In this document: positions 45,452 to 52,860 of the stretch, piece after piece
How positions within the stretch are numbered: position 1 is the first letter of the stretch
Layout: the number at the start of each line of letters is the position of its first letter
DNA from: Pseudomonadota bacterium
Lineage (GTDB): Bacteria; Desulfobacterota; Desulfobulbia; Desulfobulbales; JAHJIY01
Assembly: GCA_018823175.1 (NCBI GenBank)
Contig: JAHJIY010000073.1
Span: 1-61,512, forward strand
Direction: 5' to 3'
DNA length: 61,512 nucleotides
Notes under the pieces: model-generated
Databases searched by the model: none
Told to the model about the DNA's origin: nothing
Seen by the model: the letters and a program-made list of their open reading frames with translations, nothing else
Program-made: the position numbers and the translations under genes

Positions 45452-46396
45452 ATGAACTATATCCCCCTTGAAATCCTGACCAGACTTGATGAGAAGCTGG
45501 CCCGCTTAAATTCCTTCCGCCCTCTGCCTCCACCTCTTGTCCGTAAGCTGCAAGAGCAATTCGAGCTTGAAATGACCTACAACTCAAATGCGATTGAGGG
45601 CAACAGCCTGACGCTTAAAGAGACCTTTCTGGTCGTCAATGAAGGTCTGACGATCAAAGGGAAACCTCTCAGGGATCATCTGGAGGCCAAAGGGCACACA
45701 GAAGCGCTGGAGTTCCTCTATGACTTAACTGCCAAAGATGATCAGGATTATTTAAGCGAAAAAGTAATCAGGGAATTTAACGGGATAGTCATGCGAGATA
45801 TCGACCGGGAATGGGCCGGCAAATACCGCAACCGCAATGTCATTGTCGGCGGAGCAGCACACACACCACCGGAAGCTTTTGAGGTCCCGCAATTGATGCA
45901 GGAGTTGATCAGCTGGACAAACAGTGCCGGCCGAAACCTTCACCCGGTGGAACTGGCCGCTGTTTTCCATCACCGTTTCGTTCAGATCCATCCTTTTTTC
46001 GACGGCAATGGCCGCACGACCCGCCTGGCGATGAATGTTACCCTGCTTCGAGCGGGATATCCCCTGGTGGTGATCCTTAAAAACGACCGCCGAAGATACT
46101 ACCGTTTGCTGGCTGAGGCCGACCATGGGAATCTGGTGCCTTTTGCCGGATTTATTGCCCAGGCCGTCCAGCGGACCCTTGATCTCTATCTGAAAGTGGT
46201 GACACCGGGCAAAAGAACGAAGGAAAAATTCATCTCCTTGGCCGTACTGGCGAGTAACTCCAGTTTCTCGGCCAAATACCTCAATCTCCTGGCTCGAACC
46301 GGCAAACTCGAAGCCCACAAGGAAGGTCGCAACTGGCTCTCGTCGGAGGAGGCACTCAAGAGATATCTGGATGGCAGGGAAAGAAAAAGAAGATAG
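45452..46396 (+). CDS. fic: Fic family protein with N-terminal autoinhibitory motif
   Basis: The start is ATG 45452 after GAGAG; the frame is open to 45326, but the upstream part lacks a ribosome site. The product has 314 residues. The Fic active-site loop is H180-PFFDGNGRTTR (full HPFx(D/E)GNGRxxR). The inhibitory helix motif SxxxEGN is present at the N-terminus (S45-NAIEGN), so it is a class II Fic protein controlled in cis. The C-terminal winged-helix region is SSFSAKYLNLLARTGKLEAH. Fic enzymes usually AMPylate target proteins. Its last 80 bp are repeated at 47384, as part of a 207-bp duplication. Confidence 0.9.
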   Translation: MNYIPLEILTRLDEKLARLNSFRPLPPPLVRKLQEQFELEMTYNSNAIEGNSLTLKETFLVVNEGLTIKGKPLRDHLEAKGHTEALEFLYDLTAKDDQDYLSEKVIREFNGIVMRDIDREWAGKYRNRNVIVGGAAHTPPEAFEVPQLMQELISWTNSAGRNLHPVELAAVFHHRFVQIHPFFDGNGRTTRLAMNVTLLRAGYPLVVILKNDRRRYYRLLAEADHGNLVPFAGFIAQAVQRTLDLYLKVVTPGKRTKEKFISLAVLASNSSFSAKYLNLLARTGKLEAHKEGRNWLSSEEALKRYLDGRERKRR

Positions 46397-46522
46397 CTGT
46401 GGACTTTTGTAATCTCCATATTGACGTTTTTGGCCATAATAACGACAATATAGCCCCAAAAAAGGCCTGTTTCAGGCAATGATTCATAATGATTTTAAAT
46501 AGTTATCGTGGTCCGACCCCGG
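46316..46522. repeat. Direct repeat, copy 1 (fic 3' end and downstream)
   Basis: Positions 46316-46453 match 47384-47521 with two mismatches, at a constant offset of 1068 bp. After 55 diverged bases the match resumes at TGGTCCGACCCCGG (46509-46522 versus 47577-47590). The 207-bp duplication brackets the ParDE genes. Confidence 0.9.
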
Positions 46523-46636
46523 TAAACCCTCGCCCCTCGACCCTCGCTCCTAAGGGGACTAAACTGTTTTATGGTTGACATCCGAAAACCATTATTGGCA
46601 TAATATGCCATAACAAATCATTCAGGAGGATGAACC

Positions 46637-46921
46637 ATGCCGACTCGTAATGTTGTCTTGACCGACCATCAGGCCGTTTTTGTGGAACAACTCGTGACTT
46701 CAGGCCGATACCAGAACGCCAGTGAGGTGCTGCGCGAAGGATTGCGTCTTGTCGAGCGCCGCGAGGCGGAAGAGGAGGCGCGTCTGCTTGCGCTTAAGGA
46801 TGCGGCCCGAATCGGCATTGCCGATATCGAGGCTGGCCGTTTACAGACTTTCGCAACTCCGAACGCTCTCGCCGATCATCTCAACATCTTGGCGAAACAG
46901 GCCATCGGGCCGCATGCGTAG
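46637..46921 (+). CDS. parD: ParD-type antitoxin
   Basis: A 94-residue protein with the ParD ribbon-helix-helix core: VVLTDHQAVFVEQLVTSGRY, QNASEVLREGLRLVERRE. The C-terminal tail is rich in Ala/Asp/Gln and would wrap the toxin. AGGAGG upstream gives a clear start. It overlaps the toxin start by 8 bp. It binds ParE and, as usual in the family, represses its own promoter (known of the family; no operator was checked). Confidence 0.9.
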   Translation: MPTRNVVLTDHQAVFVEQLVTSGRYQNASEVLREGLRLVERREAEEEARLLALKDAARIGIADIEAGRLQTFATPNALADHLNILAKQAIGPHA

Positions 46922-47243
46922 TTGTTGGCGAATTCACCTCGCCGAGCGGGCCAGCCGGGATTTTTTTGAAATTATGGCATGGACAGCGGCCAATTTCGGC
47001 CCACGGCAAGCCGAGGTCTACGCCGAAACCCTGACGCTCGCATTGACCGCACTGAGCGAAGGCCCGGAGATTCCTGAGGTGAGAAAACGGGATGAAATCG
47101 GAGAGGGTATCCGGACCCTGCATGTTGCCAGGCAAGGGCGCAAGGGCCGTCACTTCATTGTATTTCGCCTTGCAGATAATCAAGTCATAGAGGTTCTGCG
47201 GCTTCTCCACGACAGCATGGACCTGCCAAGAAATGTCCCTTAG
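46914..47243 (+). CDS. parE: ParE/RelE-superfamily toxin
   Basis: A 109-residue protein starting at ATG 46914, inside the end of parD. The frame shows ParE features: IHLAERASRDFFEIMAWTAA, FGPRQAEVYAETL, GIRTLHVARQGRKGRHFIVF and IEVLRLLHDSMDLP. ParE toxins inhibit gyrase or cleave mRNA depending on subfamily; the length and neighbour indicate ParE. A longer frame upstream in the same phase is only an extension over parD. It is bracketed by the 207-bp direct repeats. Confidence 0.88.
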   Translation: MRSCWRIHLAERASRDFFEIMAWTAANFGPRQAEVYAETLTLALTALSEGPEIPEVRKRDEIGEGIRTLHVARQGRKGRHFIVFRLADNQVIEVLRLLHDSMDLPRNVP

Positions 47244-47345
47244 CGTAGTGTCCATCCGGAAACGGCCTTGCACTTGAACCAATACGAGTTCCAGGGACAC
47301 AATAAACAATAAAAAAGGTAGTTGAGTATTGTGTCCCGGAACTTT

Positions 47346-47368
47346 GAGTCAAAACGAGACTTGACCCC
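47346..47368. repeat. Dispersed 23-bp element, copy 1
   Basis: The core GTCAAAACGAGACTTGACCC is identical to that at 48612-48634; both are followed by a T-run. A related form is the right arm of the hairpin at 50030-50050. Confidence 0.7.
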
Positions 47369-47383
47369 CTTTTCCTTTTTTTT

Positions 47384-47590
47384 CACAAGGAAGGTCGCAA
47401 CTGGCTCTCGTCGGAGGAGGCACTCAAGAGATATCTGGATGGTAGGGAAAGAAAAAGAAGATAGCTGTGGACTTTTGTAATTTCCATATTGACGTTTTTG
47501 GCCATAATAACGACAATATAGGAACAAAAAAGACCTGATTTATAGATTAATATCTAATTTTTTCAGCTCCTTAACTTGGTCCGACCCCGG
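47384..47590. repeat. Direct repeat, copy 2 (fic 3' end remnant)
   Basis: A second copy of 46316-46522. It contains the last 26 codons of fic out of context, so it is not coding here. Two mismatches in the first 138 bp; the middle has diverged. Confidence 0.9.
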
Positions 47591-47676
47591 CAGCTACCGG
47601 CAGCTATTTCCTGACCCCGAACCCAGCGCCACGCCATCGGTTTTATCCCGAGCCGCTGTCCCGTGGGGTGTGGCGG

Positions 47677-48012
47677 TTATTCGCCGTACATTTCGGTGAT
47701 GATTCTTCGTAATTGAGAGGCTTGGGAGGTTGAGAGAAGATCGATCTTTTGTCGCAATCGACTTTTGCTGATTGTGCGGATCTGATCAACGGCAATTTCA
47801 GCTGGTTTGCCGGCACAATCCACCTGGAGCCGTGTCCGCCATTGCGGGTGGAGCTTTGAAGTCAGAGGACAAATGACCACAGTTTCCAGATAGTTGTTCA
47901 TATCATCATCGCTGACGATCACCACCGGCCGGATTTTATTGATCTCACTGCCGATGGTCGGATTCAAATCCGCAAAATAAATCGCGTATCGTTCAGGAAT
48001 TGTCACAGCCAT
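47677..48012 (-). CDS. mazF: MazF/PemK-family toxin
   Basis: A 111-residue protein starting at ATG 48012 behind GGAGGA. PemK-type pattern: YAIYFADLNPTIGSEINKIR, RPVVIVSDDDMNNYLETVVI, CPLTSK, and a later VDQIRTISKSRL. The Arg-Pro-x-Val-Ile-Val strand and the IRT/S motif are typical of the mRNA-cleaving MazF fold. It overlaps the antitoxin gene by 20 bp. The frame continues upstream through the antitoxin, but that part is a shadow. Confidence 0.9.
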   Translation of the reverse strand: MAVTIPERYAIYFADLNPTIGSEINKIRPVVIVSDDDMNNYLETVVICPLTSKLHPQWRTRLQVDCAGKPAEIAVDQIRTISKSRLRQKIDLLSTSQASQLRRIITEMYGE

Positions 48013-48268
48013 CTTCCTCCAGGCCGTCGAGCAGGGTAGCTTCGTAATCATTCCAATCCTCATCCGCATTGGCCATGGCTTTATAGGTGTCGGCCCATGA
48101 CAATTTATCTTCGTCTTTTTTGCGGAGAAGAAGGCCTTGATCGGTCTCCTCAAGGATCAACGTCTCGGAGAATCCGTATTTTTGCAAGAGGTTCTTGGGA
48201 ATACGAACACCAAACGAGTTGCCGATGGGTACTATCTTGATATCCTTGGAGCGTAAATGTTTTTCCAT
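47993..48268 (-). CDS. mazE: MazE-type (AbrB-fold) antitoxin
   Basis: A 91-residue protein with an AbrB/SpoVT DNA-binding N-terminus (IKIVPIGNSFGVRIPKNLLQ, KYGF) and an acidic C-terminal tail (NADEDWNDYEATLLDGLEED) that would bind MazF. Start ATG 48268, after an AGAGAG ribosome site. It lies upstream of, and overlaps, mazF by 20 bp. A stretch with inverted AATTACCGTAATTAC-like sequence at about 48304-48330 precedes it and may be the operator (inference). Confidence 0.88.
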   Translation of the reverse strand: MEKHLRSKDIKIVPIGNSFGVRIPKNLLQKYGFSETLILEETDQGLLLRKKDEDKLSWADTYKAMANADEDWNDYEATLLDGLEEDGCDNS

Positions 48269-48303
48269 GGTACTCTCTCTAAAATTGGAATGAGGTCATA
48301 AAA

Positions 48304-48331
48304 TAATTACCGTAATTACATTATGGTAATT
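48304..48331. promoter_or_regulatory. Possible operator of the mazEF operon
   Basis: The sequence has repeated and partly inverted TAATTAC/GTAATT blocks (near 48305-48330), directly upstream of the mazE start. AbrB-fold antitoxins bind such palindromes in their own promoters. No footprint evidence; read by eye. Confidence 0.35.
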
Positions 48332-48457
48332 TCAAAGAGAATTCGCAAGGTTTATTAGTGATTCGATTGGGCCGGGCCTCGCTTGACCTTCCTACTTGAA
48401 AAATGGTCCCATCTGAGATGTGTGAGATGGGGGACGTCCGTCCCCTATCCCCACGAA

Positions 48458-48505
48458 TCCTGCTGTTTCTTCATGAATGTCAACAAGTCAAGCCTGACGC
48501 CAGGC
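48458..48505. repeat. 48-bp direct repeat, copy 1
   Basis: An identical 48-bp text occurs at 51253-51300, beginning TCCTGCTGTTTC and ending GACGCCAGGC. The two copies flank the DUF4143 gene and the IS66 remnant. Confidence 0.85.
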
Positions 48506-48611
48506 TCTTTTATTAATTTAATCCAACCTTCAATCTTGTCTTGAAATGGTAAGCGAAAAGATCATGTCAATAAGCTATAAATATCTGTAATAATTATTTT
48601 TTTAACAACAT

Positions 48612-48634
48612 GAGTCAAAACGAGACTTGACCCC
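48612..48634. repeat. Dispersed 23-bp element, copy 2
   Basis: Identical to 47346-47368 and followed by a T-run of about 14 bases, so in this orientation it could also act as a weak transcription-stop element. Confidence 0.7.
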
Positions 48635-48690
48635 TTTTTTTTTTTTTTCAAAATAAGTTGTTTTAGAACCAACGTCCCCTCACATAACGC

Positions 48691-49860
48691 TTACGCCTTT
48701 ATTGAATCAAGGTTATCAAGAAGTCCCTTCAGCGTAACAGCCTCGATATCTTTAGCCAGAGGAAAGTTGTCGAGGCCTGCGTGGATCACAAATTTTCGGG
48801 TGGGTTGCAAATCTTCGCAGGCGCTGTAAAAGCCCTTCGATACTGAAGGAGTTGTGCTGCGTTTGATTTCTATAGCCAGCACCTCTCCTTGTCCAGTGTC
48901 AACAACCAGATCCAATTCAGCTCCACTGCTGGTTCGGTAATAGCCATAGGTTGCGCGTCTGGGTAGAAAACTGATGATATTTTCAATGACAAAGCCTTCC
49001 CAACTGCCCCCTGCAACTGGGTGTCCAAGAAGATCATTCTGGGTTTCAATACCTAAAAGAGCATGGCAAATGCCACTGTCTCTAATATACGTCTTAGGAG
49101 CTTTTACAAGCCGCCTTCCTAGATTGCTTGTCCAGGCTCGTAACCTTCGAACCAGGAGAAGATCTACCATTAAGTCCAGATAGCGGGCTGTTGTTACGCT
49201 TTTAACATCAAGCCCTCTGGCAAAAGCTGAAGCGTTATACAGCTGCCCTTGGTTGTGGGCGAGCATGGTCCAGAATCGCCGCAATGTTTCCGCCGGAATT
49301 CGTGGGCCCAATTGGGGGATATCTCTCTCGAGATAAGTGCTGATAAAATCCAGTCGCCACTCAAAACTCTCCTCATCATGACCGGCAAGAAAACTTTCCG
49401 GAAAGCCACCTCGTTGCCAGAGGGGGTACAGTGCTGAAGTGTCTACCTCTTGTAGAGTCAAGGGCGTCAGTTCGCAGTAAGCTACCCTGCCGGCAAGGGT
49501 TTCACTGGATTGCTGCAGGAGATCCAGGGAGGCTGAACCGAGTAAAAGGAACTGACCAACATTCTTTCCGGCCCTTCTTCTTGCATCAATTATACTGCGA
49601 AGAGGAGCGAATAAGTCAGGAAGCCGCTGCACTTCATCGAGAACGAGCATCTTTTCTGCATTCAGCTCACAAAACTGTTCAATATCATGCAATTTAGCCA
49701 GATCGCGTGGCCGTTCCAGGTCAAGGTAGACAGCATTTCTCCCGCTTGCGATATCGAGAGCCAATGTGGTTTTCCCCACTTGACGAGGTCCGGTAAGTAC
49801 TACTGCCGGGCTCCTGTTGAGTAGTTGTTCGAGTTTATCTTTCAGGTTTCGCCGTATCAT
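48691..49860 (-). CDS. AAA_14/DUF4143 ATPase
   Basis: A 389-residue protein. Walker A AVVLTGPRQVGKTTLAL, Walker B EKMLVLDEVQRLPDLF, then FLLLGSASLDLLQQS (sensor) and RVAYCELTPLT. The second half is the DUF4143 domain, with a PD-(D/E)XK-like segment: SSGAELDLVVDTGQGEVLAI and EIKRS (D...E-x-K). The family is common next to toxin-antitoxin genes and mobile DNA; its role is not established. Start ATG 49860 lies 5 bp from a 13-bp palindrome that may be its operator. The gene is flanked by the 48-bp repeats. Confidence 0.9.
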   Translation of the reverse strand: MIRRNLKDKLEQLLNRSPAVVLTGPRQVGKTTLALDIASGRNAVYLDLERPRDLAKLHDIEQFCELNAEKMLVLDEVQRLPDLFAPLRSIIDARRRAGKNVGQFLLLGSASLDLLQQSSETLAGRVAYCELTPLTLQEVDTSALYPLWQRGGFPESFLAGHDEESFEWRLDFISTYLERDIPQLGPRIPAETLRRFWTMLAHNQGQLYNASAFARGLDVKSVTTARYLDLMVDLLLVRRLRAWTSNLGRRLVKAPKTYIRDSGICHALLGIETQNDLLGHPVAGGSWEGFVIENIISFLPRRATYGYYRTSSGAELDLVVDTGQGEVLAIEIKRSTTPSVSKGFYSACEDLQPTRKFVIHAGLDNFPLAKDIEAVTLKGLLDNLDSIKA

Positions 49861-49864
49861 CCAT

Positions 49865-49893
49865 GTAAATTTAACATGTAATGTTAAATTTAC
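49865..49893. promoter_or_regulatory. Perfect 13-bp palindrome at the DUF4143 start
   Basis: GTAAATTTAACAT (49865-49877), spacer GTA, ATGTTAAATTTAC (49881-49893). It begins 4 bp upstream of the start codon and would overlap the ribosome site and promoter of the gene, so autoregulation is plausible. Confidence 0.55.
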
Positions 49894-49966
49894 AATGTTA
49901 TTTTCAGCGATTCCGAGCGGAAGGTGGGAAATTCACGCGGAAAGTTCGGGGGACTTCTTACTTATT

Positions 49967-49993
49967 GAGATGCCGTCTAGGGAATTAAATAAG
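49967..49993. repeat. 27-bp direct repeat, copy 1
   Basis: Starts GAGATGCCGTCTAGGGAA and is identical to 51213-51239. The two copies bracket the large hairpin, the IS66 remnant and the tandem repeats. Confidence 0.85.
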
Positions 49994-49998
49994 ACAGA

Positions 49999-50050
49999 GG
50001 GGTCAAGTCCGCTTTTGACTTTTTCAAAGGTCAAAAGCGGACTTGACCCC
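49999..50050. repeat. Large perfect hairpin of the dispersed repeat family
   Basis: A 21-bp perfect inverted repeat: left arm 49999-50019 (GGGGTCAAGTCCGCTTTTGA plus C), loop of 10 bases, right arm 50030-50050 (GTCAAAAGCGGACTTGACCC plus C). The right arm is a variant of the GTCAAAACGAG element at 47346 and 48612. It abuts, and may have cut, the IS66 gene. Confidence 0.9.
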
Positions 50051-51009
50051 TTCCACCGATCGGGCCCCTCGCCAAATCCACCGCCGGTTATCTCCGCTAC
50101 GAGATCGGCATCTCCTACCGAAAGGTCCAGCGTATTCTCGCTGATCTGTTCGGGCTCTCCTGTGTTCCGGCTTCACTCGTGGGATTTGATCGGAGGGCGG
50201 CGAAACGGGGAGAGCCTCTTTACGAGGATGTTCGCGAAAAGATCAGGGTCTCGGAAGTCGTGCATGCCGATGAAACTTCCTGGAGAAGCGACGGGGTGGG
50301 GCATTATGTCTGGTTTGCAGGCAATGATGAACTCGCGCTCTTCCACATTGATCGGCATCGGTCAGCGCAGGCGGCCCGAACGGTCTTCGGGGAGGATTTT
50401 ACCGGCTTGCTGGTGCGCGACCGATATGCGGCATATAATGGTATCGGCCATGACTGGCAAGCTTGTCTGGCCCATATCATTACCAATGCAAAAGAGATCA
50501 ACCGGGAACACGCGCTTCTGCCGAGCCAGGAACAGGACCGGGAGGTTACCGTCTTCTGCGATAAGCTTATTGAACTCTGCTCACGCGCCTGCGATTCAGC
50601 TCGGAAACTGAAGTCCGGTGAGATCCCCTGGGAGAAGGCGGCGAGAATCGAAAAACGATTCATCGGGGAGCTTGGCAAAATCTGCAAGAAACCGTTCCGG
50701 TTTAATCCCGCTCAGGCGTTGAGAAAATTTCTTGTCGGTCCGGAGCGGAAACATCTCACAACTTTTCTGCGTATTCCAGGCGTTGCGCCCACCAATAATC
50801 ACGCCGAGCAAACCCTGCGAAAAATGGTCATATTCAGGAAGATCTGCTTCGGCACCCGCTCGGACGCCGGATTGAAAACCCACAGCATCATCCCGACCCT
50901 TGTGCAGACGGCCAGACGCCAAGGTGTTCATCCCAGAGAATTTCTGCACATCCTCCACACCGCGGACACCGCCACGGCCCAGGCCGCCCTGTTCAACAAC
51001 TCAAGCTGA
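50051..51009 (+). pseudogene. IS66-type transposase, N-terminus missing
   Basis: An open frame runs from about 50053 (PPIGPLAKSTAGYLRYEIGI) to a stop at 51009; its longest in-frame start is GTG 50179. DDE residues are visible: HADETSWR, VRDRYAAYN, and NNHAEQTLRKMVIFRKICFG (the signature end of IS66 transposases). A full IS66 TnpC protein is around 500 residues; about the first 150-200 are lost, cut at the large hairpin. No accessory tnpA/tnpB genes and no clear terminal inverted repeats are seen, so this is a remnant unlikely to move. Confidence 0.85.
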
Positions 51010-51064
51010 AAATCGGCAGAAGAAAACTCCACGGCAGAATATGATTTCAGATTTGACCAGTGGC

Positions 51065-51136
51065 TCCAGAGCGAACAAGCCCGGCTGTCTCGTGGTATGC
51101 TTGCCTCGGCAAATGCTAAGGGGACTAAACTGTTAC
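51065..51136. repeat. Tandem repeat, unit 1
   Basis: A 72-bp unit starting TCCAGAGCGAACAAGC and ending CTAAGGGGACTAAACTGTT plus AC, repeated at 51141-51212 with a period of 76 bp. Confidence 0.9.
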
Positions 51137-51140
51137 TTTT

Positions 51141-51212
51141 TCCAGAGCGAACAAGCCCGGCTGTCTCGTGGTATGCTTGCCTCGGCAAATGCTAAGGGGA
51201 CTAAACTGTTAC
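51141..51212. repeat. Tandem repeat, unit 2
   Basis: Second copy of 51065-51136, identical as read. The internal CTAAGGGGACTAAACTGTT (51192-51210) also occurs at 46550-46568. Confidence 0.9.
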
Positions 51213-51239
51213 GAGATGCCGTCTAGGGAATTAAATAAG
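51213..51239. repeat. 27-bp direct repeat, copy 2
   Basis: Identical to 49967-49993; it follows immediately after the second tandem unit. Confidence 0.85.
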
Positions 51240-51252
51240 CTGTCCCCCGAAC

Positions 51253-51300
51253 TCCTGCTGTTTCTTCATGAATGTCAACAAGTCAAGCCTGACGCCAGGC
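51253..51300. repeat. 48-bp direct repeat, copy 2
   Basis: Identical to 48458-48505; it lies between the IS66 remnant and the end of the large minus-strand operon. Confidence 0.85.
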
Positions 51301-51329
51301 CCTAAGCCTTGCATGTTGACTGATGTATC

Positions 51330-52856
51330 TCAATAGTTCTTGTAAAACGCCTCGGCCGTGAACTTGACGAACTCCTCGGTCTTGTTGCTGCTCCGGCTCA
51401 CAACCTGCCAGGGTTCCAGCCGGGCGATTTCCGTCTGCAGCTCCTTGGCTGTCTTGCTGCTGCAGCCGAGAATCTTCTGCACCGATCCGGCAGCCACGCC
51501 CTCGCACTGGAAGATGTAGGCGAACTCCAACAACTCCTGGAAATTGAAGAAGTCCTGCTGATAGTCGTTGGGTGACTGGCTGGCGAAAAAAACCACCACG
51601 CCCTTCGAGCGGCCCTCGCGGATGATGCGCTGCAGGAAGATATTCTTTTGGCTGAGGTAGTTATGTGCTTCATCGATAACCAGAATGGTGCGGATGGTTC
51701 GTCGCCCGTCGGTCACCGGGCTATCCGGCATGCTCGCCATCTCCTTGTACATCCGCTCAATGACCAGGTAGGCCACCAGCTCTTTCAAGACCGGCATGGC
51801 GTGCATGTCAATGAGCAATGTGCGGTTAGAGAGCTTCTCAATGGGCGGTGCGTCGCTGCCGTGCTTCCAGAACAGGTCAAAGTCCGACAGATCGCGAAGG
51901 ACCTCGATCAGGCTGTCATCCTTTTTTCCATCATCCTCGTAGGCGGCCGCCGCAATCTCCAGAATATCCTGAAAATCAGGAAAGGGCATCGGTGAACCGG
52001 CACGTTTTGCATATCCGGCCCGGATCGCCTCGGTCAGCGCCCCTTTTTGCACCACGCCGAGCTTGCTGTTGATGGAGGCGAAGCTTTCCGCCTTTTCTCG
52101 GGCCGAAACGTTGATGGTCTGCTCGTCGTAGGCAGGCAACACAAAGGGGTTGATCGGCAGGTTTTGCCCGGACTGCAAAAGTCGGTACGGCTGAACCTTG
52201 GCGATTTCCAGAAACCGTTCGTTATCAACCACGTCGCCCTTGTAGTCGAAGTAGACAAAATTGGTCTGGTAGTTTGATTGAATCCTGATATCCGCGAGCA
52301 GCTTCAACAGGAACTGGGTCTTGCCGACACCCGGCTTTCCCATGATGGCCAGATGGGAGTTGGCATGCCTGGCGGTGTTGTTCAGCTCCATCACCAGTTC
52401 AGTACGCTGAAGCAGTGTATGGCCGATGTAGATATCCAATCCCAGGCCGAAATTCTCGCGACGGCCGGAGAACTCCACCTCTTCCACCAGCCGGGCAATC
52501 AACCCGTCACCGCTGCGGCCACAGGTCTGAAACAACTCATTCAGCAGCGTTGCGCCATGGTCGATGTGGTTCTTGGTCAGCGAACGGTTCGAAAACAGTT
52601 CATCCTCGCTGAGATCCGGTCTCTTGTAGGCATAGGAAAGCAAGGTGCGGATGAAGGTCTCGTCCTCGGCGAAGAAGGTCGGCCGTTTCATCTCCCCGCC
52701 GCTGAAATTCGGGCTGCCCGGCACCTCGGCACCGACTCTGGAAAGCGACAGCGCAAAGGCCATCCGGGCCAGGGTCGCCTTCTCCAGCTTGGTTTCAAAG
52801 CGCAGAGCGCTCAGGATTTCATCCGCCTCGCTCGATGTGTACAGACGATCCGCCAT
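51330..52856 (-). CDS. DndE-like domain fused to HerA/DUF87 ATPase
   Basis: A 508-residue protein. Residues 1-115 resemble DndE: LYTSSEADEILSALRFETKL, EKATLARMAFALSLSR, and NHIDHGATLLNELFQ near the end. Residues 150-500 are a HerA/FtsK-type motor: Walker A LAIMGKPGVGKTQFLLK, YFDYKGD, Walker B TILVIDEAHNYLSQK, and FFASQSPNDY with an arginine-finger-type RIIREGRSKG. HerA motors pump DNA or act with nucleases. It is the last gene of the seven-gene operon and starts 4 bp after the DndD-like gene stops. In classical Dnd systems DndE is a separate small protein binding nicked DNA; here it is joined to the translocase. Confidence 0.8.
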   Translation of the reverse strand: MADRLYTSSEADEILSALRFETKLEKATLARMAFALSLSRVGAEVPGSPNFSGGEMKRPTFFAEDETFIRTLLSYAYKRPDLSEDELFSNRSLTKNHIDHGATLLNELFQTCGRSGDGLIARLVEEVEFSGRRENFGLGLDIYIGHTLLQRTELVMELNNTARHANSHLAIMGKPGVGKTQFLLKLLADIRIQSNYQTNFVYFDYKGDVVDNERFLEIAKVQPYRLLQSGQNLPINPFVLPAYDEQTINVSAREKAESFASINSKLGVVQKGALTEAIRAGYAKRAGSPMPFPDFQDILEIAAAAYEDDGKKDDSLIEVLRDLSDFDLFWKHGSDAPPIEKLSNRTLLIDMHAMPVLKELVAYLVIERMYKEMASMPDSPVTDGRRTIRTILVIDEAHNYLSQKNIFLQRIIREGRSKGVVVFFASQSPNDYQQDFFNFQELLEFAYIFQCEGVAAGSVQKILGCSSKTAKELQTEIARLEPWQVVSRSSNKTEEFVKFTAEAFYKNY

Positions 52857-52860
52857 GGCT

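Larger units (their letters stand above)
48269..48690. other. Intergenic region with dispersed repeats
   Basis: Besides the mazEF promoter it holds the first copy of a 48-bp repeat (48458-48505) and the second copy of the GTCAAAACGAG element (48612-48634) with a long T-run. No gene. Confidence 0.5.

Noticed and set aside
45060..51300. Clustered repeats as a CRISPR array
   Set aside because: The copies are not regularly spaced, differ in family and have no repeat-spacer pattern or cas genes nearby.
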